Source: Peribacillus deserti
GTDB taxonomy: Bacteria > Bacillota > Bacilli > Bacillales > DSM-1321
NCBI RefSeq assembly: GCF_002863585.1
Contig: NZ_PGUY01000061.1
Span: 1 to 34,625 of the forward strand
Length of the DNA: 34,625 bases
Direction: 5' to 3'
How positions within the stretch are numbered: position 1 is the stretch's first letter; each line of letters begins with the position of its first letter. Shown here piece after piece: positions 7,429-16,602 of the stretch. The notes beneath the pieces are model-generated. The model did not search any database. It had not been told where the DNA came from and saw nothing but the letters and a program-made list of their open reading frames with translations. Both the position numbers and the translations under genes were made by a program.

Positions 7429-8466
7429 ATGAGTACCGAAACGGCGTATCGTATTAATGAAAATCTAATGATTTCAGAGAAGATATTAAAATGCTGGGAT
7501 GCTATTTTTGTTCCGGATTATGATTTTTTCTACTTTGAAACCATCAACCAAATAAACAAAGTCTTTCCAGGAGATGTATTGATTTATTCTAAAGAAGAGC
7601 TTATTAACGATCATGTTTTATGTAATATAGATAATAGATGCGCCTTTAAAACATGGAATGTAAACAGCATTGCAAAGTTTGCCGCAATCGTGCCAAACTC
7701 TCATTTTTCTATATTGGCAGATGCCCAAAAAGCAGAAATATTATATGAACAATGGAGGCTGAGGCGTGGCCTCATATGGGAATATGAGTGGATCAAAGCC
7801 ATCTTGAAAAAAGCAGGGACCATGCTTGGGGATATCTGTCTGACAATCTTTGAAGAGAATGCATTTGAAACACCTGAAGGAAAAATGGCAGCCATTCAGA
7901 GAACCCTATGGGACAGGATTCCATTTTCAGTAAAAACATTATTTTTTACTGAAATTGCAAAATCAGAGTCTGATTCCATTTCTTTATGGTCCCAGCTATC
8001 AATAAAAGAAAAAAATAGGATAGAAAACACGTTTCCTCATATTTTCAATCACTTACACTCATTTGCAGAAAAAAATGGTCCTAACTGTTTGGCAGCGGCA
8101 ATCGCAGGTGCTACCGTTAATAAGGACTGGACAGATTGGATTAGTAATCAATGGCTGCAGTCAAAAGAGACGTTTCCGCTCTTATTAGCTCAAGGGGCTA
8201 TAGCAAGATATTGAACGATCCCGGTATAACGGATGAAATTCAAGAAAATGACATCCTTGTATGGTCCAATCGGGAAGGAATAGCTGCACAACGCATCTTT
8301 TTGTCTTGGGAACGGTGCTGCATTCAACAAAAATTCTCAGGTCATGTTCTGCCCTAGACAGCTTACAAAAATAGAATCTCTGCTTGAGGAATGGCACTGG
8401 ATCGTTGAAGGCGGCGGCAGCTTGTCCATTTTCAGAAAAGGCTTGAAAAGATGCTTTAGTGGATGA
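7429..8466 (+). pseudogene. Unknown protein gene with two frameshifts
   Basis: ATG at 7429 with AAAGGAG 9 nt upstream opens 261 codons that stop after GAIARY at 8214. The sequence continues naturally in the next frame as LNDPGITDEIQENDILVW, which fits loss of one T in the run before TTGAAC. A second change between about 8270 and 8300 returns to the first frame, giving ASFCLGNGAAFNKNSQ, then RQLTKIESLLEEWHWIVEGG and a stop at 8464-8466. The intact protein would have about 345 residues. It is soluble and rich in Trp and Ile. I do not recognise the family and assign no function. It lies 42 bp after the GNAT gene, so may have been the third gene of that operon. The 261-residue part could still be expressed. 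Confidence 0.6.
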
Positions 8467-8479
8467 GAACTACATAGAA

Positions 8480-8629
8480 TTATTCTGGATTGCTGACTAA
8501 AGCTCCGCAAAGTAAAAGGATATCGTCGCAGATGCTTCTTTGAACGTGATCATTTTGACAGTTTTTATATTCATCAAGTAAGTTGCCAAGTTCTTTTAAG
8601 AATATTAAACGCTCTATTTCATCTACCAT
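8480..8629 (-). CDS. Small hypothetical protein, 49 aa
   Basis: ATG at 8629 is preceded by GAGGAGA at a good distance. The product begins MVDEIERLIFLKELGNLL and ends CGALVSNPE. It is an acidic, fully helical small protein with two Cys (CQ and CDD). The composition and regular hydrophobic spacing suggest a helical hairpin like small Bacillus regulators (Spo0E-like size), but no Spo0E motif is present, so I leave the function open. It is convergent with the frameshifted gene, with 13 bp between them. Confidence 0.5.
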   Translation of the reverse strand: MVDEIERLIFLKELGNLLDEYKNCQNDHVQRSICDDILLLCGALVSNPE

Positions 8630-9080
8630 TTTCAAGTTCTCCTCTGCCTAGAATTTACCCATGCCTGGTAAGCGTACATGTTAGCTCTATTTGTTAAAAA
8701 ACTTAAATCGTCCGCTTTGCTTGTGATTATTATATGCAGACAGGCTTCTTTCATTCTATGAAAGGGGATGTTTTACACCTCGGCACGAACTAGATCCTAT
8801 AGCTCTGATGCAGTTGTGAATCAGCAATTATTCTCAGGCTAAAGTAGTAGATAAAATTCATCCTGCGAAGAAATTTATATATATTATACTAATAAGGCAG
8901 CATGCGTTTCCCCTCCACTTCATCATAAAATTGACCATCCACTTGTATTAACCTAAATAAAGTTGTATACAGGTATGTCATTTTCCCTGTTGAGGCCAGG
9001 AGTCTTCTGAAAATGAGGCTAATGATGCTTTGGAAAATCCAATTGAATATTCCTTCGAACATAGGATTGTAAGAGGAGTT
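8630..9080. other. Intergenic stretch without recognisable genes
   Basis: About 450 bp of AT-rich sequence with no ORF carrying a ribosome binding site, no strong hairpin and no repeat shared with the rest of the window. An AT-rich stretch at 8876-8894 could hold a promoter, but the direction is unclear. Confidence 0.4.
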
Positions 9081-9140
9081 ATGATGAGAAGAAAAGATAA
9101 GGGAATTAATGGAAAAATCGAAAATACCCCTCTCAATTAA
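9081..9140 (+). CDS. Possible 19-aa basic peptide
   Basis: ATG at 9081 is preceded by AAGAGGAG at 5-6 nt; the product is MMRRKDKGINGKIENTPLN. Its last codons are the left arm of a terminator hairpin. A good ribosome binding site and an immediate terminator make it more than a random ORF, but it is very short and unrecognised. Confidence 0.3.
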   Translation: MMRRKDKGINGKIENTPLN

Positions 9141-9155
9141 GAGATGGGGCTTTTC
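9127..9155 (+). terminator. Terminator after the 19-aa ORF
   Basis: CCCC-TCTC at 9127-9134 pairs with GAGA-TGGGG at 9141-9149 (one bulged T), followed by CTTTTCC. Confidence 0.65.
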
Positions 9156-9625
9156 CTTTGTAAAATCTGGTTGTATTTTAGTATATACCCGTAAGCCTTA
9201 CTTTATAAGCACATTCTATCCTTTTCCCTTTAGGTTTTGAAGGTAGTAGAACCCTAACAACCACATAATTTCTGCCGAGTTAATGCCTTAGTCCACATTT
9301 TATCTAGCCTAATGTTTCTTTGTTCCTAAATCTCATCTAGTCAGATTATGAATAAAGGAGGCGGCATCACATGGTTTATAACTCTTATGAGAGCAGCTGA
9401 TTAGATTAAATCAGGAGGCATTTGAAAAGGAAGCGGTATTTAAAGAGACATATTAGTTAGTCGACAGAAACTCAGGATGCAAGGGTGAGTTACGTAAGTT
9501 TAGATGTATCAAGGGGAAGAGTCTTATCGGCTAAGCAAGCTTGTTTTATTAAAGGGGCGGTGAGGAATTACCTGCTGATATGAAATGCCTATAGTCTGAG
9601 TGAATCTGCGAAGATGGGTTCAAGC
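9141..9625. other. Mostly gene-free region with a small decayed reading frame
   Basis: Only one coding trace is visible, the remnant at 9371-9460. The remainder has no ORF with a ribosome binding site and no repeats. Confidence 0.4.
9371..9460 (+). pseudogene. Remnant of a small gene
   Basis: A strong AAAGGAGG precedes ATG 9371, but the frame ends after MVYNSYESS. A protein-like sequence resumes in the adjacent frame (LIRLNQEAFEKEAVFKETY) and ends at TAG. It looks like a small helical protein gene broken by one frameshift. The family is not recognised. Confidence 0.25.
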
Positions 9626-9655
9626 AAAAAAAAAACGCCAGCTGGCGTTTTTTTT
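9626..9655. terminator. Perfect bidirectional terminator
   Basis: A run of A, then the palindrome ACGCCAGCTGGCGT, then a run of T. It lies 3 bp beyond the stop codon of the minus-strand Asn-rich gene and would work in both directions. Confidence 0.85.
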
Positions 9656-9658
9656 GCC

Positions 9659-9850
9659 TTAGCGGCCGTGTTTATTTTTTCTGTGATGATTATTCTGATA
9701 ATTATTATGTTGTCCATTCTGTGATTGTCCGTTGTCATCATTACCTGTCATATTTCTTACAGCCTGAACAACAGAATTGGTTGCTTGGGAAAGAGCGCCC
9801 ATAATGCCGCCCTGTTCATCATTACGGCCATTATTATTGTGATTTGCCAT
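9659..9850 (-). CDS. Small Asn/Gln/His-rich hydrophilic protein
   Basis: 63 residues from ATG 9850 (MANHNNNGRNDEQGG), with AGGAGGT 7 nt upstream; a GTG three codons earlier overlaps that site and is unlikely. A short amphipathic centre (GALSQATNSVVQAVRNM) is flanked by Asn/Gln/His/Gly-rich ends and a basic tail (HHRKNKHGR). The composition recalls spore-associated small proteins of Bacillus, but no SASP signature is present, so the role is unknown. It has its own strong terminator. Confidence 0.7.
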   Translation of the reverse strand: MANHNNNGRNDEQGGIMGALSQATNSVVQAVRNMTGNDDNGQSQNGQHNNYQNNHHRKNKHGR

Positions 9851-10024
9851 TGTTCTCACCTCCTATTTCTAACATGCGTTATTCATAAAAGGTCTATTCC
9901 AGCATTAAAATCCCTAATATGGCACAATGTACCCAAAGTAGTAAATGAGAGCCCCTATGAGTCCTCACAACCATTAAAGTCTGCGCATCTTAAAAGGGAC
10001 GGCACTCGTGACCGCCCGGAATGG

Positions 10025-10741
10025 TTATTCTTTTATCTTAATTTTAGATGGATTATTTATTTTGTACCGGATATCTTTGTTAAGTTTCCTATCAACGATT
10101 TTAGCATCAAATGTTAAGGAATTCCCTGGCTCGAGCTCTAGTTTTTTTAATGTTTTACTATACCCGCACCAAGCTTCTCCTACTTCTAATGGGGAATCCC
10201 CAATGATTCGCACCTGTTCCAATATTATGATTTCTTCCTCCGTCTCATTGAAATGATTGTATTTGGTCGAGAATTCTTTAATAGCAGCTTCAAATGATAC
10301 TTTATCTGCAGGCAGGTCGAGGGCTGGTTTTTGCTGTTTCTTTTCCTTTTTTGCCTTAGGTTCTTTTCTTGCTTTTAGCTGTGAAATATCTCCTTCTTGA
10401 ACGGGTTCAGAGGCAGATTGCTCGCCTGCCGATACAGTTTCACTGATGTTTAGAACAGAGTCTCTGCCAAATGAGGGACTTTGCATTTCCTTTAAATAAG
10501 CTGGATGCACACAATGCAGAGCATCGTTTTCAAATGAAACAACAGCAGTCTCATGGTCTCCGCTGACTTCATAGCCTGAAATAGCCACGGTATATACAGA
10601 GTTTTCCCTTTTATAGAGAAAATCTTTCTTAGCTGACTTAGCCGATGCGGACATCAATCCCCAATTCTTTAACTTTAATGAGTAATCCTGATCATCTTCG
10701 AATTTGTAATAATCGCCTCTAGGCGGAATTGTAGTAAACAT
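10025..10741 (-). CDS. Hypothetical protein, 238 aa
   Basis: ATG at 10741 with AAAGGAGG 7-8 nt upstream, a very good start. Three parts are visible: an N-terminal beta-rich region (FTTIPPRGDYYKFED to about residue 90), a low-complexity Lys/Glu/Ala linker (KARKEPKAKKEKKQQKP, about residues 122-138), and a C-terminal region of about 95 residues. There is no signal peptide or membrane helix. The two globular parts joined by a charged linker suggest a cytosolic two-domain protein. I do not recognise either domain. Confidence 0.7.
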   Translation of the reverse strand: MFTTIPPRGDYYKFEDDQDYSLKLKNWGLMSASAKSAKKDFLYKRENSVYTVAISGYEVSGDHETAVVSFENDALHCVHPAYLKEMQSPSFGRDSVLNISETVSAGEQSASEPVQEGDISQLKARKEPKAKKEKKQQKPALDLPADKVSFEAAIKEFSTKYNHFNETEEEIIILEQVRIIGDSPLEVGEAWCGYSKTLKKLELEPGNSLTFDAKIVDRKLNKDIRYKINNPSKIKIKE

Positions 10742-11368
10742 ATGTATCCTCCTTTACCATACACCTATTGTACAAGAAAAACCGAAAAAGAAAAAAATAC
10801 ATGCAGAAATTTCGTCCATAGGGATCTAAAATATGAGGAAATGGATCAAATTGTATAGGATTCCTCTGCCTGCTAGGAGAATTATTACGAAAGCTTTTTT
10901 TCACTATTGTTCTACACCCCCTTTTTGCTTCCTCTCTTGCAATTTGGGTTTTTAACTAAATAACCTGGCGATACGTAAAACAAAATCCATGAGGTTCTCA
11001 AATTCTGCACTCATTTCCTCCTTCATTATACTTACACAGGAATTCTTGTCTAACAGCATTTCCTTATTGAGAACTCAGGAAGTATCAACCGGGAAAGTGC
11101 ATCAATACCACACATTGGGCAGCCACCCGGGTTAACCACCTATCAAAAAACGATGTATCGATATTTATATATTCCTTTGCTGGCAAAATCCAGGTCAGCT
11201 ATCAGATTTTAGGGGGTGTCTGTTAAAAACAATCTGGATGACCGCTTTAATTGCTGTTTTCCTTAATTATGTTTATTGAGAGGCATTCTTGTTCACTTTT
11301 TTAAATGGAAGTTTTCTTTTTTTATCTAAGGGTATCAAAAGGGTAAAAAACTGGAGGTTTAATTTACA
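10742..11368. other. Intergenic region without recognisable genes
   Basis: About 630 bp. A short frame after GGGGGTG at about 11213 encodes a membrane-like peptide (TIWMTALIAVFLNYVY) but has no proper start codon. AACCGGG and CCCGGGTT at about 11089-11135 are complementary but form no clear terminator. Nothing else is seen. Confidence 0.4.
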
Positions 11369-11692
11369 ATGGACAACTTTGATTCTTTAATTCGCAGATA
11401 CCTAAACCTTCATGATAATGCCTTCTACCTTGCTTCCCAGCTGAGCGAAGTGAATAAAGTATTAGCAGATATAGAAGAAACGTTAAAAAAGTCGCTTCAT
11501 GGTAAAAGGTTTACTGACACAGAGGGCAGGCGGGGAGTCATTCGTACGGGTTCTGATTACGGCAGGACGGAGAGTGAGGAAGACTTTAAGGCCAGCGTTA
11601 CCCAAAGTGAGAACAAAATTCACCTGGTGTATGACGACGGTAAAATTTCGTATGTTTCATTAAGTACACTTAGAAACCTTAATCTGGAATAG
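11369..11692 (+). CDS. Hypothetical protein, 107 aa
   Basis: ATG at 11369 follows CTGGAGG with 12-nt spacing. The first half is helical and probably coiled coil (LSEVNKVLADIEETLKKSL). The second half is charged, then beta-rich (NKIHLVYDDGKISYVSLSTL). No membrane helix or signal peptide. It is monocistronic, closed by a terminator that begins at the last base of the stop codon region. The family is not recognised. Confidence 0.7.
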   Translation: MDNFDSLIRRYLNLHDNAFYLASQLSEVNKVLADIEETLKKSLHGKRFTDTEGRRGVIRTGSDYGRTESEEDFKASVTQSENKIHLVYDDGKISYVSLSTLRNLNLE

Positions 11693-11717
11693 AACTGTCC
11701 CGGCAGTTCTCTTTTTT
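11691..11717 (+). terminator. Terminator of the 107-aa gene
   Basis: AGAACTG (11691-11697) pairs with CAGTTCT (11704-11710), followed by C and six T. A MITE's target duplication begins at the very next base. Confidence 0.85.
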
Positions 11718-11725
11718 ATTGCTTA

Positions 11726-11905
11726 AGCTCTGTTAAACATGGCTGTTGATTGCAGCTAGCAGGCACTCGCTTTCCGCGGGCGTTCCGGGAGCCTCCTCGG
11801 CATTGATGCCTGTGGGGTCTCCCTTGTCCCGCTTTTCCCGCAGGAGTCTCGCATATCCGTTCCAATCAACATCGTGCAAAATCAACATTGACCTTTAACA
11901 TAGCC
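11726..11905 (+). repeat. 180-bp MITE (family 2) with 8-bp target duplication
   Basis: The left end AGCTCTGTTAAA and the reversed right end GGCTATGTTAAA match at 10 of 12 positions. The element is flanked by exact ATTGCTTA copies (11718-11725 and 11906-11913). The interior is GC-rich with paired blocks (GCGGGCG, GAGCCTCCTCGG, GGGGTCTCCC, GCAGGAGTCTCGC). Its right end is nearly identical to the left end of the IS1595-type relic at 32024 (GGCTATGTTAAAG, then TTGATTTT), so that IS group probably mobilised it. Confidence 0.8.
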
Positions 11906-12096
11906 ATTGCTTAAATAAATTTATCGTTCAACATACTAACCCGTATGATTCTCTGACCTTGATAGAATGCCTGTGTTTCTATCTGAAAAACAGTCATCTT
12001 CTTGTTTTTTCACTGTTTCAAGGTTTTAGTTTTTTAGGGACAGGGTAGGGAAAAAGTTATAAGGAATTTATAGAAATAATGGAAGGATGATGCCGC

Positions 12097-15063
12097 TTGC
12101 CGAATAGCATCCATGTAACAGTAAATGGAGTAGAGACACCTGCTCAATTAGATCAGACTATTCTTCAGTTTTTAACAGAAAGCTCTATTGAAATCCCACA
12201 CGTCTGCTATCATCCTGCTCTTGGAGCAATCGAAACGTGCGATACCTGTATTGTTTCAGTAAATGGAGAATTAGTAAGGTCATGTTCAACAAAATTGAAG
12301 CCGGGGGACCGGATTGATACAATCTCACCTGATGTAAAGCAGTCCCAGACGATGGCTATGGACAAAATTCTGTATAATCACGAGCTGTATTGTACAGTCT
12401 GTGACTACAATAATGGCGGCTGTGAGGTACATAATACGGTTAAAGCCATGAAAATCAATCATCAAAGCATTCCATTTGACCATAAACCATATGAAGAAGA
12501 TAATTCACATCCTTTCTACAGATACGATCCGGATCAATGCATCCTATGCGGCCGTTGTGTTGAGGCCTGCCAGGATCTTCAGGTTACCGAAACACTAAGG
12601 ATTGACTGGGATCGTGAACGCCCGCGGGTTATCTGGGATGACGATGTTCCAATTAATGAATCGTCATGTGTTTCTTGCGGCCACTGTTCAACTGTTTGTC
12701 CATGTAACGCCATGATGGAAAAAGGAATGGTCGGTGAAGCCGGGTTCCTTACAGGGATCGCCAAGCAGACACTCCGCCCAATGATAGAAATTACTAAGGG
12801 TGTAGAAACTGGATATGGCTCTATTCTTGCGATTTCAGATATGGAATCGGCCATGCGTGACGAGCGCATTAAGAAGACCAAGACGGTTTGTACCTATTGC
12901 GGAGTTGGGTGCAGCTTTGACGTATGGACTAAGGATCGGGAAATTTTAAAAGTAGAGCCTCAGATGAAGGCCCCTGCAAATAATATCTCCACCTGTGTCA
13001 AGGGGAAGTTTGGCTGGTCATTCGTTAACAGTGAGGAGCGCCTTACAAAACCGCTTATCCGTGAAGGAGATTCGTTCAGGGAAGCTGAGTGGGAAGAAGC
13101 GCTTGCCTTGATTGCTGGTAAGTTCACAGAGATCAAGGATAAGTATGGACCACAGTCAATGGGCTTTATCACGTCATCCAAATGTACAAATGAAGAATCC
13201 TATTTAATGCAGAAATTAGCCAGGGGCGTGATAGGTTCAAATAATGTGGATAACTGTTCTCGGTACTGCCAGACTCCGGCAACTGTCGGGCTTCTGCGTA
13301 CGGTGGGGCATGGCGGGGATTCTGGTTCCATTAAAGACATTGCAATGTCCGAACTGGTAATTATGATTGGGACTAATACATCGGAGTCACACCCGGTTCT
13401 TTCTACAAGGATCAAACGGGCCCAGAAGCTGCATGGCCAGAAAACCATTGTAGCCGACCTCCGAAAGCACGAAATGGCTGACCGTGCCGACTTGTTTATT
13501 CGTCCAAAACCAGGATCAGATATCGTCTGGCTTTCAGCAGTCACTAAATACATCATCGATATGGGCTGGGCTGATGAAGATTTTATTCATGAAAAAGTAA
13601 ATGGATACGACCAGTTTGTTGCAAGCCTTCAAGGGTTCACACTAGGCTATGCAGAGGATCAGACCGGCCTATCAAGAGAGACCTTAATCCAAATTGCAAC
13701 TGCCATATATGAGGCAAAAACCACCTGCATTCTGTGGGCCATGGGTGTGACGCAGCATATAGGAGGGTCTGATACAAGCACAGCCATTTCCAACCTCCTT
13801 CTTGTAACCGGCAACCATGCGAAACCTGGAGCAGGGGCTTATCCGCTGCGAGGCCACAATAACGTCCAGGGTGCCAGCGATTTTGGCAGTGCGCCGGCAA
13901 ACATGCCCGGATACGAGCGGGTGGACGATCCTGTTGTCCGGCAGAAGTATGAGCAGGCATGGGGAACAAGCCTGCCTGAGCAGCCAGGTCTAAATAATCA
14001 TGAAATGGTAGAAGCGATCCATGATGGAAAGCTTAAAGCGATGTACCTTAAGGGCGAAGACATGGGCATTGTAGATTCCAATATAAATCATGTTCACTCA
14101 GCCTTTGAAAAGCTAGATTTCTTTGTAGTACAGGATATTTTCTTAACTCGTACAGCAGAATTCGCAGACGTAGTACTGCCTGCAGCTCCAAGCTTTGAAA
14201 AAGAAGGGACATTTACAAATACTGAACGAAGAATACAGCGTTTGTACCAGGTCTTTGAGCCGCTTGGCGATTCAAAACCAGACTGGCAGATCATAATGGC
14301 CGTTGCCAACCGCCTCGGTGCCGGATGGAATTATGAACACCCTAGCGAGATCATGGATGAAGCAGCAAAGCTTTCACCGATTTATGCTGGCGTTACTTAC
14401 GAAAGGCTCGAGGGGTATAAAAGCCTGCAGTGGCCGGTTGCTCCGGATGGAACGGATTCACCGGTTTTATATACGGAAGGATTTAATTTTCCAGATGGAA
14501 AAGCTAATTTGTTTCCGGTGAAGTGGTCCATTCCTCTGCAATTCCCGGAAGAGTATGACATTCATGTAAATAACGGACGTTTGCTTGAGCACTTCCATGA
14601 AGGAAATATGACGTATAAATCAAAAGGGATTTCGTCCAAAACACCAAAGGTATTCCTTGAAGTCTCTCCCGAACTGGCCGCTGAAAGAGGACTTAGGGAT
14701 GGCACACTTGTTAGGCTGACATCGCCATTTGGCAGTGTGAAAGTAGAGTGCCTGATTACAGACCGTGTTCAAGGGAAAGAGGTCTATCTTCCAATGAATG
14801 ATTCCGGCGACGCAGCCATCAATCTTTTGACCAGCAGTGAAGCGGATAAAGATACTGATACACCTGCGTATAAGGAAATCAACGCAAAAATGGAAATATT
14901 GCGGCAGGAAGGTGTAAGTCCGCTTCCTAGAATTAACCATAGAAATGGAAATCCTCAGCCTCAGATTGGCGTACAGGTTCAGAAGAAATGGGCCCGCAAG
15001 GATTACGTTTTCCCAGGCGATCTGGTTAAAAAAGGAGCGGAAGCATTATGGCAAAAGCGATAA
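12097..15063 (+). CDS. fdhF: Formate dehydrogenase catalytic subunit (YjgC/YrhE type, molybdopterin)
   Basis: 988 residues, cytoplasmic (no signal peptide). Order of domains: plant-type [2Fe-2S] ferredoxin (C37, C48, C51, C63); a His/Cys cluster motif (YCTVCDYNNGGCEVH, about 98-112); two [4Fe-4S] ferredoxin motifs (CILCGRCVEAC and CVSCGHCSTVC, about 148-205); a molybdopterin-oxidoreductase [4Fe-4S] motif (CTYCGVGC to STCVKGKFGW, about 267-308); then the Mo-bis-MGD catalytic and dinucleotide-binding domains. The presumed Mo ligand is C391 in NCSRYCQTPATVG; the residue after it is Gln, where classical formate dehydrogenases have His. This matches what I recall of the Bacillus YjgC group, which pairs with a DUF1641 subunit and passes electrons from formate towards menaquinone. 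The start is TTG 12097 with GGAAGGA 9 nt upstream. It overlaps the next gene by 16 bp. Confidence 0.92.
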   Translation: MPNSIHVTVNGVETPAQLDQTILQFLTESSIEIPHVCYHPALGAIETCDTCIVSVNGELVRSCSTKLKPGDRIDTISPDVKQSQTMAMDKILYNHELYCTVCDYNNGGCEVHNTVKAMKINHQSIPFDHKPYEEDNSHPFYRYDPDQCILCGRCVEACQDLQVTETLRIDWDRERPRVIWDDDVPINESSCVSCGHCSTVCPCNAMMEKGMVGEAGFLTGIAKQTLRPMIEITKGVETGYGSILAISDMESAMRDERIKKTKTVCTYCGVGCSFDVWTKDREILKVEPQMKAPANNISTCVKGKFGWSFVNSEERLTKPLIREGDSFREAEWEEALALIAGKFTEIKDKYGPQSMGFITSSKCTNEESYLMQKLARGVIGSNNVDNCSRYCQTPATVGLLRTVGHGGDSGSIKDIAMSELVIMIGTNTSESHPVLSTRIKRAQKLHGQKTIVADLRKHEMADRADLFIRPKPGSDIVWLSAVTKYIIDMGWADEDFIHEKVNGYDQFVASLQGFTLGYAEDQTGLSRETLIQIATAIYEAKTTCILWAMGVTQHIGGSDTSTAISNLLLVTGNHAKPGAGAYPLRGHNNVQGASDFGSAPANMPGYERVDDPVVRQKYEQAWGTSLPEQPGLNNHEMVEAIHDGKLKAMYLKGEDMGIVDSNINHVHSAFEKLDFFVVQDIFLTRTAEFADVVLPAAPSFEKEGTFTNTERRIQRLYQVFEPLGDSKPDWQIIMAVANRLGAGWNYEHPSEIMDEAAKLSPIYAGVTYERLEGYKSLQWPVAPDGTDSPVLYTEGFNFPDGKANLFPVKWSIPLQFPEEYDIHVNNGRLLEHFHEGNMTYKSKGISSKTPKVFLEVSPELAAERGLRDGTLVRLTSPFGSVKVECLITDRVQGKEVYLPMNDSGDAAINLLTSSEADKDTDTPAYKEINAKMEILRQEGVSPLPRINHRNGNPQPQIGVQVQKKWARKDYVFPGDLVKKGAEALWQKR

Positions 15064-15593
15064 GATCGGTTCAGCGGATAGAAATCACAGAAGAACAAAA
15101 AAGACAGCAGGACCTTGAAGAGGTGCAGAATGCTCTTATCGATAGTAAGGATAGCATATTGGAAGTTCTGCAGACACTGAACCATATGCAGGAACGCGGG
15201 GTACTATCACTAGTGAGCGCCCTATTTGGACAAGGTGATAAGGTAATGGATATCCTTGTTAAGAAAGCCGATACACCTGAAACGGCTAATACTCTTAAGA
15301 ACCTTCTGCTTATGGTCGGTGTTCTCGGAACTCTAAATGTCCAGCAGCTTGAACCGATCCTGCTCAAAGTAAATGCAGGGATTGCAAGAGTGGCAGACGA
15401 AAAAGATTCACAAGAAAAGACGGGGATATTCGATCTTATGCGGTCTTTGAGAGATCCAGAAATCAACCGTTCCATTACTTTAATGCTCAACTTCTTAAAA
15501 GGGATGGGACAGGAAACAGAGAGTCTGGAAAGAACGACTCAGCTTCCTGAAAACCAGCTCCAACACCGGACTCCCAATCATCAATTAAAATAG
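15048..15593 (+). CDS. DUF1641 formate dehydrogenase partner subunit (YjgD/YrhD type)
   Basis: 181 residues, helical. The central segment (GVLSLVSALFGQGDKVMDIL to LLLMVGVLGTLN, about residues 45-100) is the DUF1641 core. This family is encoded directly after YjgC/YrhE-type formate dehydrogenases, and in B. subtilis it is reported to be needed for electron transfer to the quinone pool. The ATG lies 16 bp inside the end of the catalytic-subunit gene, with AAAGGAG upstream in that gene, so the two are translationally coupled. The C-terminal 25 residues (QLPENQLQHRTPNHQLK) look disordered. Confidence 0.88.
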   Translation: MAKAIRSVQRIEITEEQKRQQDLEEVQNALIDSKDSILEVLQTLNHMQERGVLSLVSALFGQGDKVMDILVKKADTPETANTLKNLLLMVGVLGTLNVQQLEPILLKVNAGIARVADEKDSQEKTGIFDLMRSLRDPEINRSITLMLNFLKGMGQETESLERTTQLPENQLQHRTPNHQLK

Positions 15594-15723
15594 CTGTTGG
15601 GACAAGCGGCATACCATTATGGTGTGCTGTTTGTTTTATATATACAAACCATTGATAATAGAATTATTGAAAAATGGAAATAAAGTAAAATAAATGCGCG
15701 AGATGAAAAGGGGGATGGCAGTC

Positions 15724-16524
15724 TTGAAACCAGTAGAGGTCAAAAGAAAGATCATGAAGCACCATAACGGCCGCATTCAGGTTTTAGAGGATACGATTGT
15801 GTCCGAATACACAGTCACCGTCAAAATAAATGGGCAGGAATTCGTAACGATGGTGTGCACGCCCCAATACATAGAAGACATGGTAATCGGTTATATGGCT
15901 TCAGAAGGTGTGATCAAAGAATACAGCGATATTGAGGAAATCTGGGTCCAGGAAAAAGAAGGCTTCGTACATGTGAAAACTTCTAAAATCAACCCGTATT
16001 ATCAGGATTTTTCAGGCAAAAGGTATATTACCTCCTGCTGCGGAATGAGCAGACAGGGATTTGTTTTTGTAAATGATGCGCTCACCGCGAAAAAAATGAA
16101 AGATGCAACGGCAGAGCTTCAGGTTGAGGACTGTTTCCGGCTGATGTCTGATATGCAGAATGAGGCAGATACCTTCAAAAATACAGGCGGTGTCCATAAT
16201 GCAGCACTGTGTGACGTAAATGGCATTATTTTAAGCCGAATGGATATCGGAAGGCACAATGCATTAGATAAAATATATGGCCACTGCCTTAAAAACCAAA
16301 TAACAATTAAAGATAAAATCATTGTTTTCAGCGGTAGGATATCTTCAGAGATTCTGTTGAAAGTAGCTAAAATAGGCTGCGGAATTGTCTTATCCAAATC
16401 CGCACCAACTGAATTGGCGCTCGAGCTTGCAGATCATCTGGAAATCACCACAGTTGGTTTTATCAGAAATAATTCACTCAACATCTATACGCACCCTGAA
16501 CGAATCAAAAACCTCCAAATGTGA
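15724..16524 (+). CDS. fdhD: Formate dehydrogenase accessory sulfurtransferase FdhD
   Basis: About 267 residues. FdhD carries sulfur from a cysteine desulfurase to the molybdenum cofactor, a step required for formate dehydrogenase activity. The double-Cys motif (TSCCGMSRQ) lies at about residues 104-112, and the conserved FKNTGGVHNAAL and DIGRHNALDKIYG segments and the IVLSKSAPTELAL stretch follow. Several in-frame starts exist (ATG 15694, 15703, 15715; TTG 15724). The only good ribosome binding site, AAAAGGGGG ending at 15714, fits TTG 15724 with 9-nt spacing, while upstream ATGs would leave it inside the gene. It lies 100 bp after the DUF1641 gene and clearly serves that enzyme. Confidence 0.9.
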   Translation: MKPVEVKRKIMKHHNGRIQVLEDTIVSEYTVTVKINGQEFVTMVCTPQYIEDMVIGYMASEGVIKEYSDIEEIWVQEKEGFVHVKTSKINPYYQDFSGKRYITSCCGMSRQGFVFVNDALTAKKMKDATAELQVEDCFRLMSDMQNEADTFKNTGGVHNAALCDVNGIILSRMDIGRHNALDKIYGHCLKNQITIKDKIIVFSGRISSEILLKVAKIGCGIVLSKSAPTELALELADHLEITTVGFIRNNSLNIYTHPERIKNLQM

Positions 16525-16602
16525 TTGCGTTTTTGCAGAGAGAAATAGGGGTAATTTCAATTAAACAGCTTTCAAATAACCATCATTCAAGGAGGCGGGA
16601 GG

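Noticed and set aside
11213-11280. Membrane-like short peptide TIWMTALIAVFLNYVY
   Set aside because: No in-frame start codon fits the upstream GGGGGTG, and the frame is very short.
12579-14940. Several minus-strand frames of 70-118 codons inside the formate dehydrogenase gene
   Set aside because: They are shadows of a conserved coding gene, lack ribosome binding sites and show no protein-like features.
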